From the NCBI GenBank assembly GCA_963724945.1, contig CAVRWL010000003.1, positions 1,054,001 to 1,118,000 of the forward strand: a DNA stretch of 64,000 nucleotides. Direction: 5' to 3'. The DNA comes from Hyphomicrobium_A sp963724945. GTDB lineage: Bacteria; Pseudomonadota; Alphaproteobacteria; Rhizobiales; Hyphomicrobiaceae. Of this stretch, positions 8,238-17,558 are shown one piece after another. The position numbers and the translations under genes were made by a program. Position 1 is the stretch's first letter, and each line of letters opens with the position of its first letter. The notes below the pieces were generated by a model, which was given only the letters and a program-made list of their open reading frames with translations, was not told where the DNA came from and ran no database searches.

Positions 8238-10433
8238 ATGGCAAGCGCGAGAAACAAGATGCGCGACAAGGTGGTGGCCCAGGCAGAGCCGCCGCGCCCG
8301 CGCCCGCCCGAGGGGCCGGATCGGTTCTACAACCGTGAGCTTTCCTGGCTGCAGTTCAACCGGCGCGTGCTGGAGGAGGCCCAGAACGAGAGCCACCCGC
8401 TGCTCGAGCGCCTGCGCTTTCTGTCGATCTCGGCCTCCAATCTCGACGAGTTCTACATGGTGCGCGTCGCCGGCATCTACGGTCAGGTCATGGCCAACGT
8501 GCAGACGCTCACCCAGGATGGGCTGACGCCCACCCAGCAGCTGCGCGCCATCAATCGCTTCGCGGCCAGTCTCGTCGCCGACAAGCAGGCGTGCTGGCGC
8601 GAGATCAAGGCGAAGATGGCGGAGACGGGCATCCTCATCCTCGAGCCCAAGGATCTGCGCTCAGCCGAGCGCGGCTGGCTGCAGCGCCTGTTCATGACGC
8701 ACATCTTTCCCATCCTGACCCCGATCGCCGTCGACCCCGCGCATCCCTTCCCCTTCATTCTCAACAGGGGGCTCACCCTCGCGGTGGAGATGCAGCGCGG
8801 CAGCGACGGCAAGGCGATGAACGGCTTGATCCCCATTCCCGGTCAGCTCGAGCGCTTCATCAGGCTGGGCGGACCCGATGCCGACTTCGCCGAGCTGCGC
8901 TTCATCAAGCTCGAGACGATGATCGGCCTGTTCCTCAACGAGCTGTTCCCCGGGTTCCAGATCAAGAGCCAGGGCGCGTTTCGCGTGCTGCGCGACAGCG
9001 ACCTCGAGGTGCAGGAGGAGGCCGAGGACCTGGTGCGCTCGTTCGAAAGCGCGTTGAAGCGGCGGCGCCGCGGTCACGTGATCCGGCTCGAGCTCGAGGC
9101 GGCGATGCCGAACCGGCTGAAGAAGTTCGTCGTCGAGGAGCTCGAGGTCGGAGAGGACGCGGTGTTCGTCAAGGACGGCCTCTTGGCGCTCGCCGACACC
9201 GCCCAGCTCATCGTCGCCGACCGGCCCGATCTGTTGTTCAAGCCGTTCGTCGGCCGTTTCCCCGAGCGCATCCGCGAGTTCAACAGCGACTGCTTCGCGG
9301 CCGTGCGCAAGAAGGACATCATCGTCCACCACCCCTACGAATCCTTCGACGTCGTCGTCCAGTACCTGCGCCAGGCCGTCGCCGACCCCAACGTGATGGC
9401 GATCAAGTGGACGCTCTATCGCACCTCGCGCGACAGCCCGATCGTGCAGGCCTTGAAGGAGGCGGTGGAGGCGGGCAAGTCCGTCACGGCCGTCGTCGAG
9501 CTCAAGGCCCGCTTCGACGAGGCCGCCAATATCCGCTGGGCGCGCGATCTGGAAAGCGTGGGCGTGCACGTCGTCTACGGCTTCATCGAGCTCAAGACGC
9601 ACGCCAAGCTCGGCATTATCGTCCGGCGCGAGGGCACGGAGCTGACGAGCTACTGCCACATCGGCACCGGCAACTACCACGCGCAGACCGCACGCGTTTA
9701 CACTGACCTGTCGCTGTTCACCACCGATCCAGCGATCGCGCGCGACGTCACGCGCATCTTGAACTTCGTGACGGGCTACGGAGAGCCGGCCGAGCTCGAG
9801 GTCATGGCGGCGAGCCCCAATGGCATCCGCGAGCGAATCGTCGCACATATCCGCGAGGAGATCGAGCATGCGAAGGCCGGCCGACCTGCCGCGATTTGGA
9901 TGAAGATGAACGCACTCGTCGACAGCCAGATCATCACGCTCCTCTACGAGGCGAGCGATGCCGGTGTGCACATCGATCTCGTGGTGCGCGGCGTGTGCTG
10001 CCTCAAGCCCGGGGTTCCGGGCCTCTCCGAGAACATTCACGTCAAGAGCATCATCGGGCGCTTCTTGGAGCACGCGCGCATTTACTGCTTCGGGCGCGGG
10101 GAGGGCTTGCCTTCGCCGAAGGCCGCCGTCTACATCAGCTCGGCGGACATGATGCCGCGCAACCTTGATCGGCGCGTCGAGGCCATGGTTCCCATTCTCA
10201 ATCCGACTGTGCACGAGCAGGTGCTCGACCAGATCATGGTCGCGAACCTGAAAGACAATCAGCAGAGCTGGCGCATAAGGTCTGACGGCTCCTCGGAGCG
10301 GATCAGGCCGGCCAAAGGGGAGGAAGCCTTCAACGCCCATCAGTATTTTCTCACCAACCCGAGCCTTTCGGGTCGAGGACAGGCGCTGAAGGAGAATTTC
10401 CCACCCCGGTTCAGCTTCGCGAGCAAGGACTGA
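8238..10433 (+). CDS. ppk1: polyphosphate kinase 1
   Basis: Makes inorganic polyphosphate from ATP and can run in reverse. 731 residues from the ATG at 8238, which has gaggag nine bases upstream; an earlier ATG at 8172 has no ribosome site. Order: N-terminal domain with FYNRELSWLQFNRRVLEEA, head domain, then the two catalytic PLD-like domains. The phospho-accepting His lies in FIELKTHAKLGI and the second His in FLEHARIYCFGRG. HHPYESFDVVVQYL and AIKWTLYRTS are family signatures. Thirteen bases precede ppx, so synthesis and hydrolysis of polyphosphate are co-transcribed. Confidence 0.97.
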   Translation: MASARNKMRDKVVAQAEPPRPRPPEGPDRFYNRELSWLQFNRRVLEEAQNESHPLLERLRFLSISASNLDEFYMVRVAGIYGQVMANVQTLTQDGLTPTQQLRAINRFAASLVADKQACWREIKAKMAETGILILEPKDLRSAERGWLQRLFMTHIFPILTPIAVDPAHPFPFILNRGLTLAVEMQRGSDGKAMNGLIPIPGQLERFIRLGGPDADFAELRFIKLETMIGLFLNELFPGFQIKSQGAFRVLRDSDLEVQEEAEDLVRSFESALKRRRRGHVIRLELEAAMPNRLKKFVVEELEVGEDAVFVKDGLLALADTAQLIVADRPDLLFKPFVGRFPERIREFNSDCFAAVRKKDIIVHHPYESFDVVVQYLRQAVADPNVMAIKWTLYRTSRDSPIVQALKEAVEAGKSVTAVVELKARFDEAANIRWARDLESVGVHVVYGFIELKTHAKLGIIVRREGTELTSYCHIGTGNYHAQTARVYTDLSLFTTDPAIARDVTRILNFVTGYGEPAELEVMAASPNGIRERIVAHIREEIEHAKAGRPAAIWMKMNALVDSQIITLLYEASDAGVHIDLVVRGVCCLKPGVPGLSENIHVKSIIGRFLEHARIYCFGRGEGLPSPKAAVYISSADMMPRNLDRRVEAMVPILNPTVHEQVLDQIMVANLKDNQQSWRIRSDGSSERIRPAKGEEAFNAHQYFLTNPSLSGRGQALKENFPPRFSFASKD

Positions 10434-10446
10434 CCTGGGGCTTCTG

Positions 10447-11985
10447 GTGACCAGCTTGGAGCGGTTGTTCGGCGAGCAGCGCCGTTTTCTGGAGCTCGAG
10501 CCGCTCGGCGTCATCGATATCGGCTCCAACTCCGTTCGCCTCGTCGTCTACGAAGGCGCGCTCAGGGCGCCGACGCCGCTGTTCAACGAGAAAGTGCTGT
10601 GCGGGCTGGGGCGCGCCATCGCCACCACCGGGCGCTTGGGCGAGGAGAGCGTCGAGCGCACGTTAGCGGCGCTGGTCCGCTTCCGCTCGATTACCCGCAT
10701 CCTGGGCGTCAAGAACGTGCGCGCGATCGCCACCGCGGCGGTGCGCGACGCCTCCGACGGGCCCGAGTTCATCGCGCGCGCTGAGAAGGCGTGCGGCACC
10801 AAGATCGAGGTGCTGTCCGGCGAGAAGGAGGCCCGCCTCGTCGCGCAAGGCATCATGGCGGGTTTCATCGACGCCGAAGGCATCGCCGGCGACCTCGGCG
10901 GCGGCAGCCTCGAGCTCATCGAGCTTGCTGCGCACAAGCTGCAGGAGGCGGTCACGCTGCCCGTCGGCGGCCTGCGCCTCATCGACGCGAGCGGCGCCAA
11001 GATCGAAAAAGCCCAGCCGCTGGTCGACGCCGCGATCGAGAAAGTCGCCTGGCTTGCCGACGGCAAGGGGCGGCCCTTCTATGCGGTCGGCGGCAGCTGG
11101 CGCGCCCTCGCGCATCTGCACATGGAGCAGACGAGCTATCCCCTGCGCGTGACGCACGGCTATACGATCCCAACGGCGGAGGCCATCGCCTTCTGCGAGT
11201 TCGTGCGCAAGACCAAGAAGCTGTCGGGCCTGACCGGGATCGAGGATCTCGCCCGCGCCCGGCGCGAGGTTCTGCCCTACGGCGCCCTCGTGCTCGAGCG
11301 CCTCTTGAAGGTCGTCGCCCCGCGCGAGGTCGTCTTCTCCGTCTTCGGCATCCGCGAAGGGCTCTTGTTCTCGCTCCTGCCCGCCAGCGAGCGGCGCAAG
11401 GATCCGCTGATGAGCTTCTGCGCCGATTACGCCAGCCTGCGCTCGCGCTCGGTCGAGCATGCGTTCGAATTGTGCAAGTGGACGGACGCCATCTTCGAGC
11501 CACCGGGCCCGAAGGAGACGGCCGAGGAGCGGCGCCTGCGCCATGCGGCCTGCCTCATCTCCGATATCGGCTGGCGCTCGCATCCCGATTACCGCGGGGA
11601 GCAGAGCCTCAATCTCTTGGCGCACGCTGGGCTAGCCGGCATCGATCACCCGGGCCGCATCTTTCTCGCGCTGTCGATCTACTACCGCCACGCCGGCGCC
11701 GGCCAAAGCCACGGCGAGGATCTTTCCGAGCGCCTGAAGGCGATCGTCTCCAAGAAGGTGCAAAAGCGCGCGCGCATCGTCGGTGCCGCCGTCCGCGTGG
11801 CGCACATGCTCTCCATCGGCGTGGCGGGCGTCATCGACGAGACGCCGTTGAGCTATGACGGCAACAAGCTCGTCCTGACGATCCCCAAGGCGCACGCCGG
11901 CATGGACGGGGAGCGCCTGCGCCGGCGCTTTGCGGCGCTGGCCGAGCTTCTGGAGCGGGAGCCCGAAATTCGCATCGGTCGTTGA
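10447..11985 (+). CDS. ppx: exopolyphosphatase (Ppx/GppA family)
   Basis: Hydrolyses terminal phosphates of polyphosphate, and possibly pppGpp. 512 residues from a GTG at 10447. The ASKHA/actin-fold phosphate loops are seen as GVIDIGSNSVRLVVYEG near residue 20 and GDLGGGSLELIEL near residue 145; the C-terminal half has the HD-like all-helical domain with LISDIGWRSHPDYRGE and HPGRIFLALSIYYRHAG. The short gap after ppk1 indicates one operon. Confidence 0.95.
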   Translation: MTSLERLFGEQRRFLELEPLGVIDIGSNSVRLVVYEGALRAPTPLFNEKVLCGLGRAIATTGRLGEESVERTLAALVRFRSITRILGVKNVRAIATAAVRDASDGPEFIARAEKACGTKIEVLSGEKEARLVAQGIMAGFIDAEGIAGDLGGGSLELIELAAHKLQEAVTLPVGGLRLIDASGAKIEKAQPLVDAAIEKVAWLADGKGRPFYAVGGSWRALAHLHMEQTSYPLRVTHGYTIPTAEAIAFCEFVRKTKKLSGLTGIEDLARARREVLPYGALVLERLLKVVAPREVVFSVFGIREGLLFSLLPASERRKDPLMSFCADYASLRSRSVEHAFELCKWTDAIFEPPGPKETAEERRLRHAACLISDIGWRSHPDYRGEQSLNLLAHAGLAGIDHPGRIFLALSIYYRHAGAGQSHGEDLSERLKAIVSKKVQKRARIVGAAVRVAHMLSIGVAGVIDETPLSYDGNKLVLTIPKAHAGMDGERLRRRFAALAELLEREPEIRIGR

Positions 11986-12067
11986 GGACGGCCCTTGTGT
12001 GGGCTCCAGGCCGCCACAATTTCTGCTAGATTGAATTAAAGCCGTCCGCAACCAGGACCCTTCCGCC

Positions 12068-12952
12068 ATGGCCGACGACCCCTACACGATCCTCGGCGTG
12101 CCGAAGGGTGCCTCCGAGGACGATATCCGGCGGGCTTTCCGCAAGCTTGCTAAGGAGTTGCATCCCGACGTGAACCGCGCGGGAAGCGATGAGCGGTTCA
12201 AGAAGGTATCGCTGGCCTACGAAATCCTGGGCGATGCGGAGAAGCGCAAGGCCTATGACCGCGGCGAGATCGACGCGCGTGGGGAGCCGCGCCGCGACGC
12301 CTTCCGCCACTATGCGCGCGGGGCCCGTGCCGGCGCTGGCGCCGGCTTTGAGGACTTCGGGTTCGGCGACATCTTCTCCGACATGTTCGGCGGCCGCGCC
12401 GGCGCCCGCACCGGCTTTGCCGTCAAGGGCCACGACGTCCGCTACACGCTCGAGGTTGATTTCCTCGATGCGGTGCAAGGCACTATCAAGCGGGTGACGC
12501 TGCCCGGCGGCGGCCCGCTCGATCTCAACGTGCCGGCCGGCGTGAGCGACGGCCAGGTCCTGCGCTTGAAGGGCAAGGGCGGGCGCGGTGTCGGCGGGGC
12601 GGAGCCGGGCGATGCGCTCATCGAGATGCGCGTGCGCCCGCACGCGCAGTTCAAGCGCGAGGGCGACGATATCCTGATCGAGGTCCCGATCACCCTCGAC
12701 GAGGCGGTGCTGGGCGCCAAGATCGAGGTGCCGACCGTTTCGGGCCGCGTGCAGCTGACGCTGCCGAAGGGGACGAGCTCGGGCCGCGTCTTCCGCTTGA
12801 AGGGCAAGGGCCTCAAAAACGCGGCCAAGCCCGAGCCCGGCGACCAGCTCGTCACCGTCAGAATAGTGCTGCCCGAGACGATCGACGACAGCCTCGCCTA
12901 CTTCTTCTCCGAGTGGCGCCAGAAGAACCGCTATGATCCGGGAAGAAGCTAG
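12068..12952 (+). CDS. J-domain co-chaperone with DnaJ C-terminal domain (CbpA-like)
   Basis: 294 residues. J-domain at residues 3-70 with the HPD motif in KELHPDVNRAG stimulates Hsp70 (DnaK) ATPase. A short Gly-rich linker with EDFGFGDIFSDMFGG follows. Two substrate-binding beta domains begin at VKGHDVRYTLEVDFLDAVQG and end at EWRQKNRY. No zinc-finger CxxCxGxG repeats, so it is a class B, CbpA-type protein rather than DnaJ itself. It converges on rnd with 24 bases between stops. Confidence 0.93.
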   Translation: MADDPYTILGVPKGASEDDIRRAFRKLAKELHPDVNRAGSDERFKKVSLAYEILGDAEKRKAYDRGEIDARGEPRRDAFRHYARGARAGAGAGFEDFGFGDIFSDMFGGRAGARTGFAVKGHDVRYTLEVDFLDAVQGTIKRVTLPGGGPLDLNVPAGVSDGQVLRLKGKGGRGVGGAEPGDALIEMRVRPHAQFKREGDDILIEVPITLDEAVLGAKIEVPTVSGRVQLTLPKGTSSGRVFRLKGKGLKNAAKPEPGDQLVTVRIVLPETIDDSLAYFFSEWRQKNRYDPGRS

Positions 12953-12976
12953 GCATTAGGCCTCTTGCCTCTTGCG

Positions 12977-14135
12977 CTATTTCCGCGGCGCAGGGATCGG
13001 CACGACCTCGCCTTTATCCAAAGTCAGCGCAATCTCGCCCCGCTTCAGGCGCATCGCATCCTCCCCGAAGAGGCGCAGGCGCCAGCCTTTGAGCGCCGGC
13101 ACGTCGGGCTCGGCCTCCACCGCGATGCGCTCCAGGTCGTCGGAGCCGGCGATCAGCCGCGGGGCGACCCGGTGGCGGGCGGCCGACGCCTTCAGAAGCA
13201 CGCGCAACAGGTCGATCAGCGCCGTCGTCTCCGCCGACAATTGCTGGCCGCGCGCGATCGGCGGCACCGTCTTGGCGTCGCGGGCAAGCCCGCGCTTCAC
13301 CGCCTCGAGGATCTCTCTCGCGCGTGCCGAGCGCGAGAAACCCTCGCTCAAGGTCCTGAGCTCGCCCATTTGATCGGCGCTCGTCGGCGCTTGGTTGGCG
13401 ATGTCGTAGAGCGCCTCGTCGCGCAGAATGCGCGCACGCGGCACGTCTTGGGATTGCGCGAGGCGCTCGCGCCAGGCGGCGAGCTCCATCAGCACGGCGA
13501 GCGACTTGCGGTTCTTGACGCGCAGCTTCAGGCGCTGCCAGGCGTCCTCGGGGTGGGAACTCGTACGTCTTGGAGTCGGTCAAAACTCCCATCTCCTCGT
13601 TGAGCCACTCGGAACAACTCGCCGCCTCGATCTCGGCCTTCAAGTGCCGGTAGACGTCGCGCAGGTGCGTCACGTCGGCGAGGGCGTAGTGAAGCTGCTT
13701 CTCCGACAGCGGGCGCCGGCTCCAGTCGGTGAAGCGCGAGGACTTGTCGAGGTCGACGCCCGTCACCTTCTTCACGAGGTTGACGTAGGAGATCGATTCG
13801 CCGAAGCCGCACACCATCGCCGCGATCTGCGTGTCGAAAACGGGGTGCGGCACGAGGCCGGTCTTGGCGAACACGATCTCGATGTCCTGGCGCGCGGCGT
13901 GGAACACCTTGACGACGCGCTCGTTCGCCATCAGCCCCCAGAACGGGGAAAGGTCGATGTCGCGCGCCATCGGATCGACGATGAGCGCTTCGTCCGGCGT
14001 GGCCAGCTGGACGAGGCAGAGCTGCGGCCAGAAGGTCTGCTCGCGCAGGAACTCGGTATCGACAGCGACGAAGTCGCTCGTCGAAAGACGCTGGCAGGCT
14101 GAGGTGAGGTCGTCGGAGGCGGTGACAATGCGCAT
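12977..14135 (-). CDS. rnd: ribonuclease D, one frameshift
   Basis: 3'-to-5' exoribonuclease that trims tRNA precursors. About 385 residues from the ATG at 14135 (MRIVTASDDL). The DEDD nuclease domain shows FVAVDTEFLRE (DxE), FHAARQDIEIVF and the final LHYALADVTHLRDVY. An HRDC domain begins near LMELAAWRERLA with QDVPRARILRDEALYDIA. The frame changes near 13545-13555, between KTYEFPP and the LKLRVKNRKSLAVL stretch, which is continuous on the new frame to the stop at 12977. Without correction the second half would be arginine-rich nonsense. Confidence 0.92.
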
Positions 14136-14339
14136 GTGCGCTGCGGGTATAGCGCATGAAAAAGCGTTTGTCGCCTGGCGCGGCACGGACTTAATGGCGC
14201 GTGGAGTTTCGGCCACGGGGCCTCCCGCAAGCGCACAAAGGCGCGCTCGAAGCGTTAAGGCACCTTAGGTTTCCACCGGGGTCCGAATCGAAGGGGCGGG
14301 GGCCCGTAGCGCCAGGCGCCGGCAGGATGCCCGGCGGCC

Positions 14340-15521
14340 TCAAGCCGGCACCACCGGCACCTTCTTCTTGCGCAGCGCGCGCATCACCTTTGCGTCGAGC
14401 TTCAGATGCGCCTCGACGAGCTCGGGCGGGGTCAGCGCCATCCACTGGTTGAGCGAGACGTCGGCGTAGGTAGAGCTCTTGAACATCTCCAGGAAGCGCA
14501 GCGGCTTCTTGCCCGTGTTCTCCACGTAGTGGCCCATGGCGAAGGGCACATAGCCGACATCGCCGGCGCGGAAATCGAACGTCCGCGCGTTCCCCGTCGA
14601 GCCGAACACGCCCATGCGCGCGTGGCCCTCGATGTAGTACTGCCACTCGTCGGAGTTCGGGTGCCAATGCAGCTCGCGCATTCCGCCTGGCTCGACCTCG
14701 ACGAGTGCCGCCGCGATCGCGGTCGCCGCCGGGAACACGCTCGAATCGGTGATGCGCACACTGCCACTTTTCGTGCGGATCGGCTTCTGCGCCATCATCC
14801 GGTGGCTGAATTTCTGCGGAACCTGTTGCGCGCCGTTGGCTCTGTCGGCGGTGAGCGGCCCCGGCAGCGGCGCGGGGAAGATGTAAAGCTCGCTCGGATC
14901 GGGCGTGTGACCGAAACACGAGGCGGGGACGCCGAAATTCTTGGCGAGAACGTCGGCAGGCGTGTGCTTGAACCAGTCGCTGATGAGGAAGGTGTTGTCC
15001 TCGCTGAAGCTGCCGTCGTCGAACACGAGGAGGAACTCGCAACCGTCGGGGCCGAGACCCTGGATGGAGTGGGGGATGCCGGGCGGGAAGTACCACAGGT
15101 CGCCCACGCTTAAGTCGTCGACGAACATGCGCCCGTTTTGATCCACGGCCGTGATGCGCGCTTTGCCGTAGAGCATGTAGGCCCACTCGGCCTCCTGGTG
15201 CCAGTGCAGCTCGCGCGCGCCGCCGGCATTGAGCCGCATGTCGACGCCCGCCATGTTCTTCGATACCGGCAGCTCGCGCACGGTCACCTCGCGCGTCCAT
15301 CCCCCGCGCTCGAGCCGCACGTGCGCGTCGGCAAAAGAGAAGCGCAAGTTCGGCAGGACGCCGCGGTCGGTCGACGGCGGTGTTAGGAGGTCGGGGTTCT
15401 CGCGATCGCGGATGACGTCGCGAGGCCCGGGATCGGTGCCGCCGCGGCGGCGGCGCTTAGGCTGGGGGGCAGCGCGCGAGGCCTTCGCAGACCGGCGGGT
15501 CAGGGGGGACGGTAGCGTCAT
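14340..15521 (-). CDS. bicupin, oxalate decarboxylase family
   Basis: 393 residues with two cupin domains. Both carry the Mn-binding pattern: ELHWHQEAEWAYML with PPGIPHSIQG in the first, and ELHWHPNSDEWQYYIEG with FAMGHYVENTG in the second. OxdC-type enzymes convert oxalate to formate and CO2; the exact substrate here is inferred. The start at 15521 has gggag nine bases upstream. The first 35 residues are basic and contain TRRSAKASRAA but no hydrophobic core, so a Tat signal is not supported. The N-terminal lid-loop Glu that decides decarboxylase against oxidase activity cannot be assigned by eye. Confidence 0.88.
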   Translation of the reverse strand: MTLPSPLTRRSAKASRAAPQPKRRRRGGTDPGPRDVIRDRENPDLLTPPSTDRGVLPNLRFSFADAHVRLERGGWTREVTVRELPVSKNMAGVDMRLNAGGARELHWHQEAEWAYMLYGKARITAVDQNGRMFVDDLSVGDLWYFPPGIPHSIQGLGPDGCEFLLVFDDGSFSEDNTFLISDWFKHTPADVLAKNFGVPASCFGHTPDPSELYIFPAPLPGPLTADRANGAQQVPQKFSHRMMAQKPIRTKSGSVRITDSSVFPAATAIAAALVEVEPGGMRELHWHPNSDEWQYYIEGHARMGVFGSTGNARTFDFRAGDVGYVPFAMGHYVENTGKKPLRFLEMFKSSTYADVSLNQWMALTPPELVEAHLKLDAKVMRALRKKKVPVVPA

Positions 15522-15791
15522 GGGTAAAGCTCCCGAGGCGGCGTTTGTCGTTTTCACTCAGCCACAGGCGCCCGTAATGAAGCGTAAAAGCGCAAAAGTG
15601 CGCGCGCTGAATGCCGGGGGACGCCCCGCGCAAGTTTCATAGCGGCTCGCTATCAATTCCGGAGACGCTCGGTATTTCAGCTCGCGGCGGGAAACGCGCA
15701 TATCAGGGGCACGGGAGCGCCGGTGCACAGACAAGCGGCCTCCCCCGTACAAGGCAAACGCCTCAGACACGCAAACCTTAGGAGAATGACA

Positions 15792-15917
15792 ATGAAGACC
15801 TTCATCATCGCTGCCCTGCTCAGCATCTCCGCCGTCGCCACGCTCGGCGCGCCTGCCTTCGCCGACAGCTCGCTGACGGTGCACGGCGTTTTCGGTGGCA
15901 ACAGCTACGGGCGCTGA
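15792..15917 (+). CDS. very small secreted peptide precursor
   Basis: 41 residues: a textbook signal peptide (MKTFIIAALLSISAVA, then TLGAPAFA) with a likely cut before DSS, leaving a mature peptide of about 17 residues, DSSLTVHGVFGGNSYGR. A strong aggag ribosome site lies seven bases before the ATG, and a hairpin terminator follows 20 bases after the stop, so it looks like a complete single-gene unit. No family is recognised. Confidence 0.6.
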   Translation: MKTFIIAALLSISAVATLGAPAFADSSLTVHGVFGGNSYGR

Positions 15918-15935
15918 AGCCGATCTTAAGAAACG

Positions 15936-15974
15936 AGAGCGGCCGCGGGTTTCCTCCCCTGCGGCCGTTTTCCG
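15936..15974 (+). terminator. rho-independent terminator after the small secreted peptide
   Basis: Arms cggccgc (15940-15946) and gcggccg (15961-15967) enclose a 14-base loop, followed by ttttcc. Placement just past the stop at 15917 fits termination of that transcript. Confidence 0.65.
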
Positions 15975-16140
15975 TTTCGTCAAAAGTTGTCGTCACAAAA
16001 AACTCTGTCGCAATCCCGATTTGCAGCGCGCGTTTCAAGAGTTTTAGCCGAAATGCCACTGAATTTTAAATCAAATTGGATCAAATGCCTCCGTTATCTC
16101 AGCGCCGAGTCTGCGCCCCGATCAACCGAGGATCCCAGTC

Positions 16141-17538
16141 ATGTCGCGTTTGCGTATCGTCATCCCCCTATGCCTATCATCGCTCGCCGTCCCCGCCTTC
16201 GGCGAGCAAGCCGCAACCTTCTGTCATCCTTCCTCCTGGACGTCGTCGCGTTGCCAGGCCGAGCGGGCGCACGCGTTCGCGGCTCAGCGCAACGCCGAGG
16301 TCGCTGCCTCGCTCGCTGCCTACTATGCGGTGCGGGCCCACCTGGCGTCGAGCACGAGCTACTGCCAGACGGCGGACCGGAGCACGCCGCGCTGCGAGGA
16401 CGAGCGGGCCTACGAGCTGGCGCTCGCGCGCTCCCACTGCAAGACGCCCGACGACGCGTCGGCGCGTTGCGCGGCCGAGCGCGTGCGTGATTTCGCCGCC
16501 GAGCGCAACGCCGAGATCAACGCCTCGATCGCCGCGGTGGCGGCCGCTCGCCGGCTCGCCCTGAGCAAGACCTACTGCAAGACGCCCGGCTCGACCACGC
16601 CGCGTTGCGCGGCCGAGCGCGCACGCGAGTTTGCTGCTGCGCGCAACGCCGAGATCAACGCTTCAATCGCCACGGTCGAGGCCGTGCGCGCGCGGCAGTT
16701 TGCGGCTGCGCGCAATGCCGAGATCAACGCTTCAATCGCCGCGGTCGAGGCTGAGCACGAGCGCCAGTTCGCGGCTGCCCGCAACGCCGAGATTGGCGCC
16801 TCGCTCGCCGCCGTCGAGTTCGTGCGCCAGCGCAATGCCGAGATCAACGCTTCAATCGCCGCGGTCGAGGCTGAGCATGAGCGCCAGTTCGCGGCTGCCC
16901 GCAACACCGAGATCGACACCTCGCTCGCCGCCGCCGAGTTCGCGCGCCAGCGTAATGCGGAGATCAATGCCTCTATCGCCGCGGCTGAGGCCGAGCGCAG
17001 TCGTCGCAATGCCGGCATGGACACGGGCGCCATTCCGCTGCCGGAGAGCTCGACGCAGGGCCTGCGCGGAACGCTGCGGCACACGCGCTACAGCGATCCT
17101 TGCCGTGAGGCTGGTCGCCCCGTGAGTCCACTGCAGTTCTCGTATGGAAACGCGACGATCGAGGACTGGATGAAGCCCCAGCTCGATCATCTCGCCGAGA
17201 TCGCCCGAGCTTGCCCGGCCGTGCGCATCGAGATCAACGGCCACACCGACGCATCAGCTCCGGTGCAGGTCAACCGCAACCTCGCAGAGCGCCGCGCGCA
17301 GGCGACGCTCGCCTACCTCGTCGATTCCGGCATCGATCCCAAGCGGCTTGCCGCCGTCGGCCACGGCGCCCGGGAGCCGCGTGTGATGGGCACCGAGAGC
17401 AGCTACAGGAACGATCGCGTCGAGTTCAAGATTGACGACCCGGCCATGAACACCGTCGCCGCGCGCATCATGGTCGATCTGGCGGAGCTGCTCGATCCGA
17501 GCTACGCGTCGTCGACAGTCGCTCGCCTCAGCCCCTAA
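16141..17538 (+). CDS. OmpA-family outer-membrane protein with alanine-rich repeat stalk
   Basis: 465 residues. Signal peptide to about residue 20 (AVPAFGE). Residues 25-165 hold three Cys-pair modules of the form YCKTP-x5-RCAAER. Residues 105-300 hold about eight copies of RNAEINASIAAVEAE-like heptad-rich units, predicted as a long helical stalk. The C-terminal 130 residues are an OmpA peptidoglycan-binding domain: EIARACPAVRIEINGHTDASA, NRNLAERRAQATLAYLVDSG and GAREPRV. It may link the outer membrane to the cell wall through an extended rod. Low-complexity repeats may shift in length between strains. Confidence 0.85.
   Translation: MSRLRIVIPLCLSSLAVPAFGEQAATFCHPSSWTSSRCQAERAHAFAAQRNAEVAASLAAYYAVRAHLASSTSYCQTADRSTPRCEDERAYELALARSHCKTPDDASARCAAERVRDFAAERNAEINASIAAVAAARRLALSKTYCKTPGSTTPRCAAERAREFAAARNAEINASIATVEAVRARQFAAARNAEINASIAAVEAEHERQFAAARNAEIGASLAAVEFVRQRNAEINASIAAVEAEHERQFAAARNTEIDTSLAAAEFARQRNAEINASIAAAEAERSRRNAGMDTGAIPLPESSTQGLRGTLRHTRYSDPCREAGRPVSPLQFSYGNATIEDWMKPQLDHLAEIARACPAVRIEINGHTDASAPVQVNRNLAERRAQATLAYLVDSGIDPKRLAAVGHGAREPRVMGTESSYRNDRVEFKIDDPAMNTVAARIMVDLAELLDPSYASSTVARLSP
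16711..16950 (+). repeat. 120-bp tandem duplication inside the OmpA-like gene
   Basis: Bases 16711-16830 and 16831-16950 match closely, with a small number of substitutions, mostly in the second half. The unit encodes one long and one short RNAEINAS repeat (40 residues). In-frame, so it lengthens the stalk without breaking the gene. Confidence 0.85.
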
Positions 17539-17558
17539 TCGGCGTCACGATCCGGAAA

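Noticed and set aside
8661..10529. 622-residue open frame opposite ppk1
   Set aside because: High-GC antisense shadow; composition (Asp/Glu/Arg/His) and lack of motifs mark it as noncoding.
15489..15521. Tat signal at the start of the bicupin
   Set aside because: TRRSAK is present but no hydrophobic core follows.
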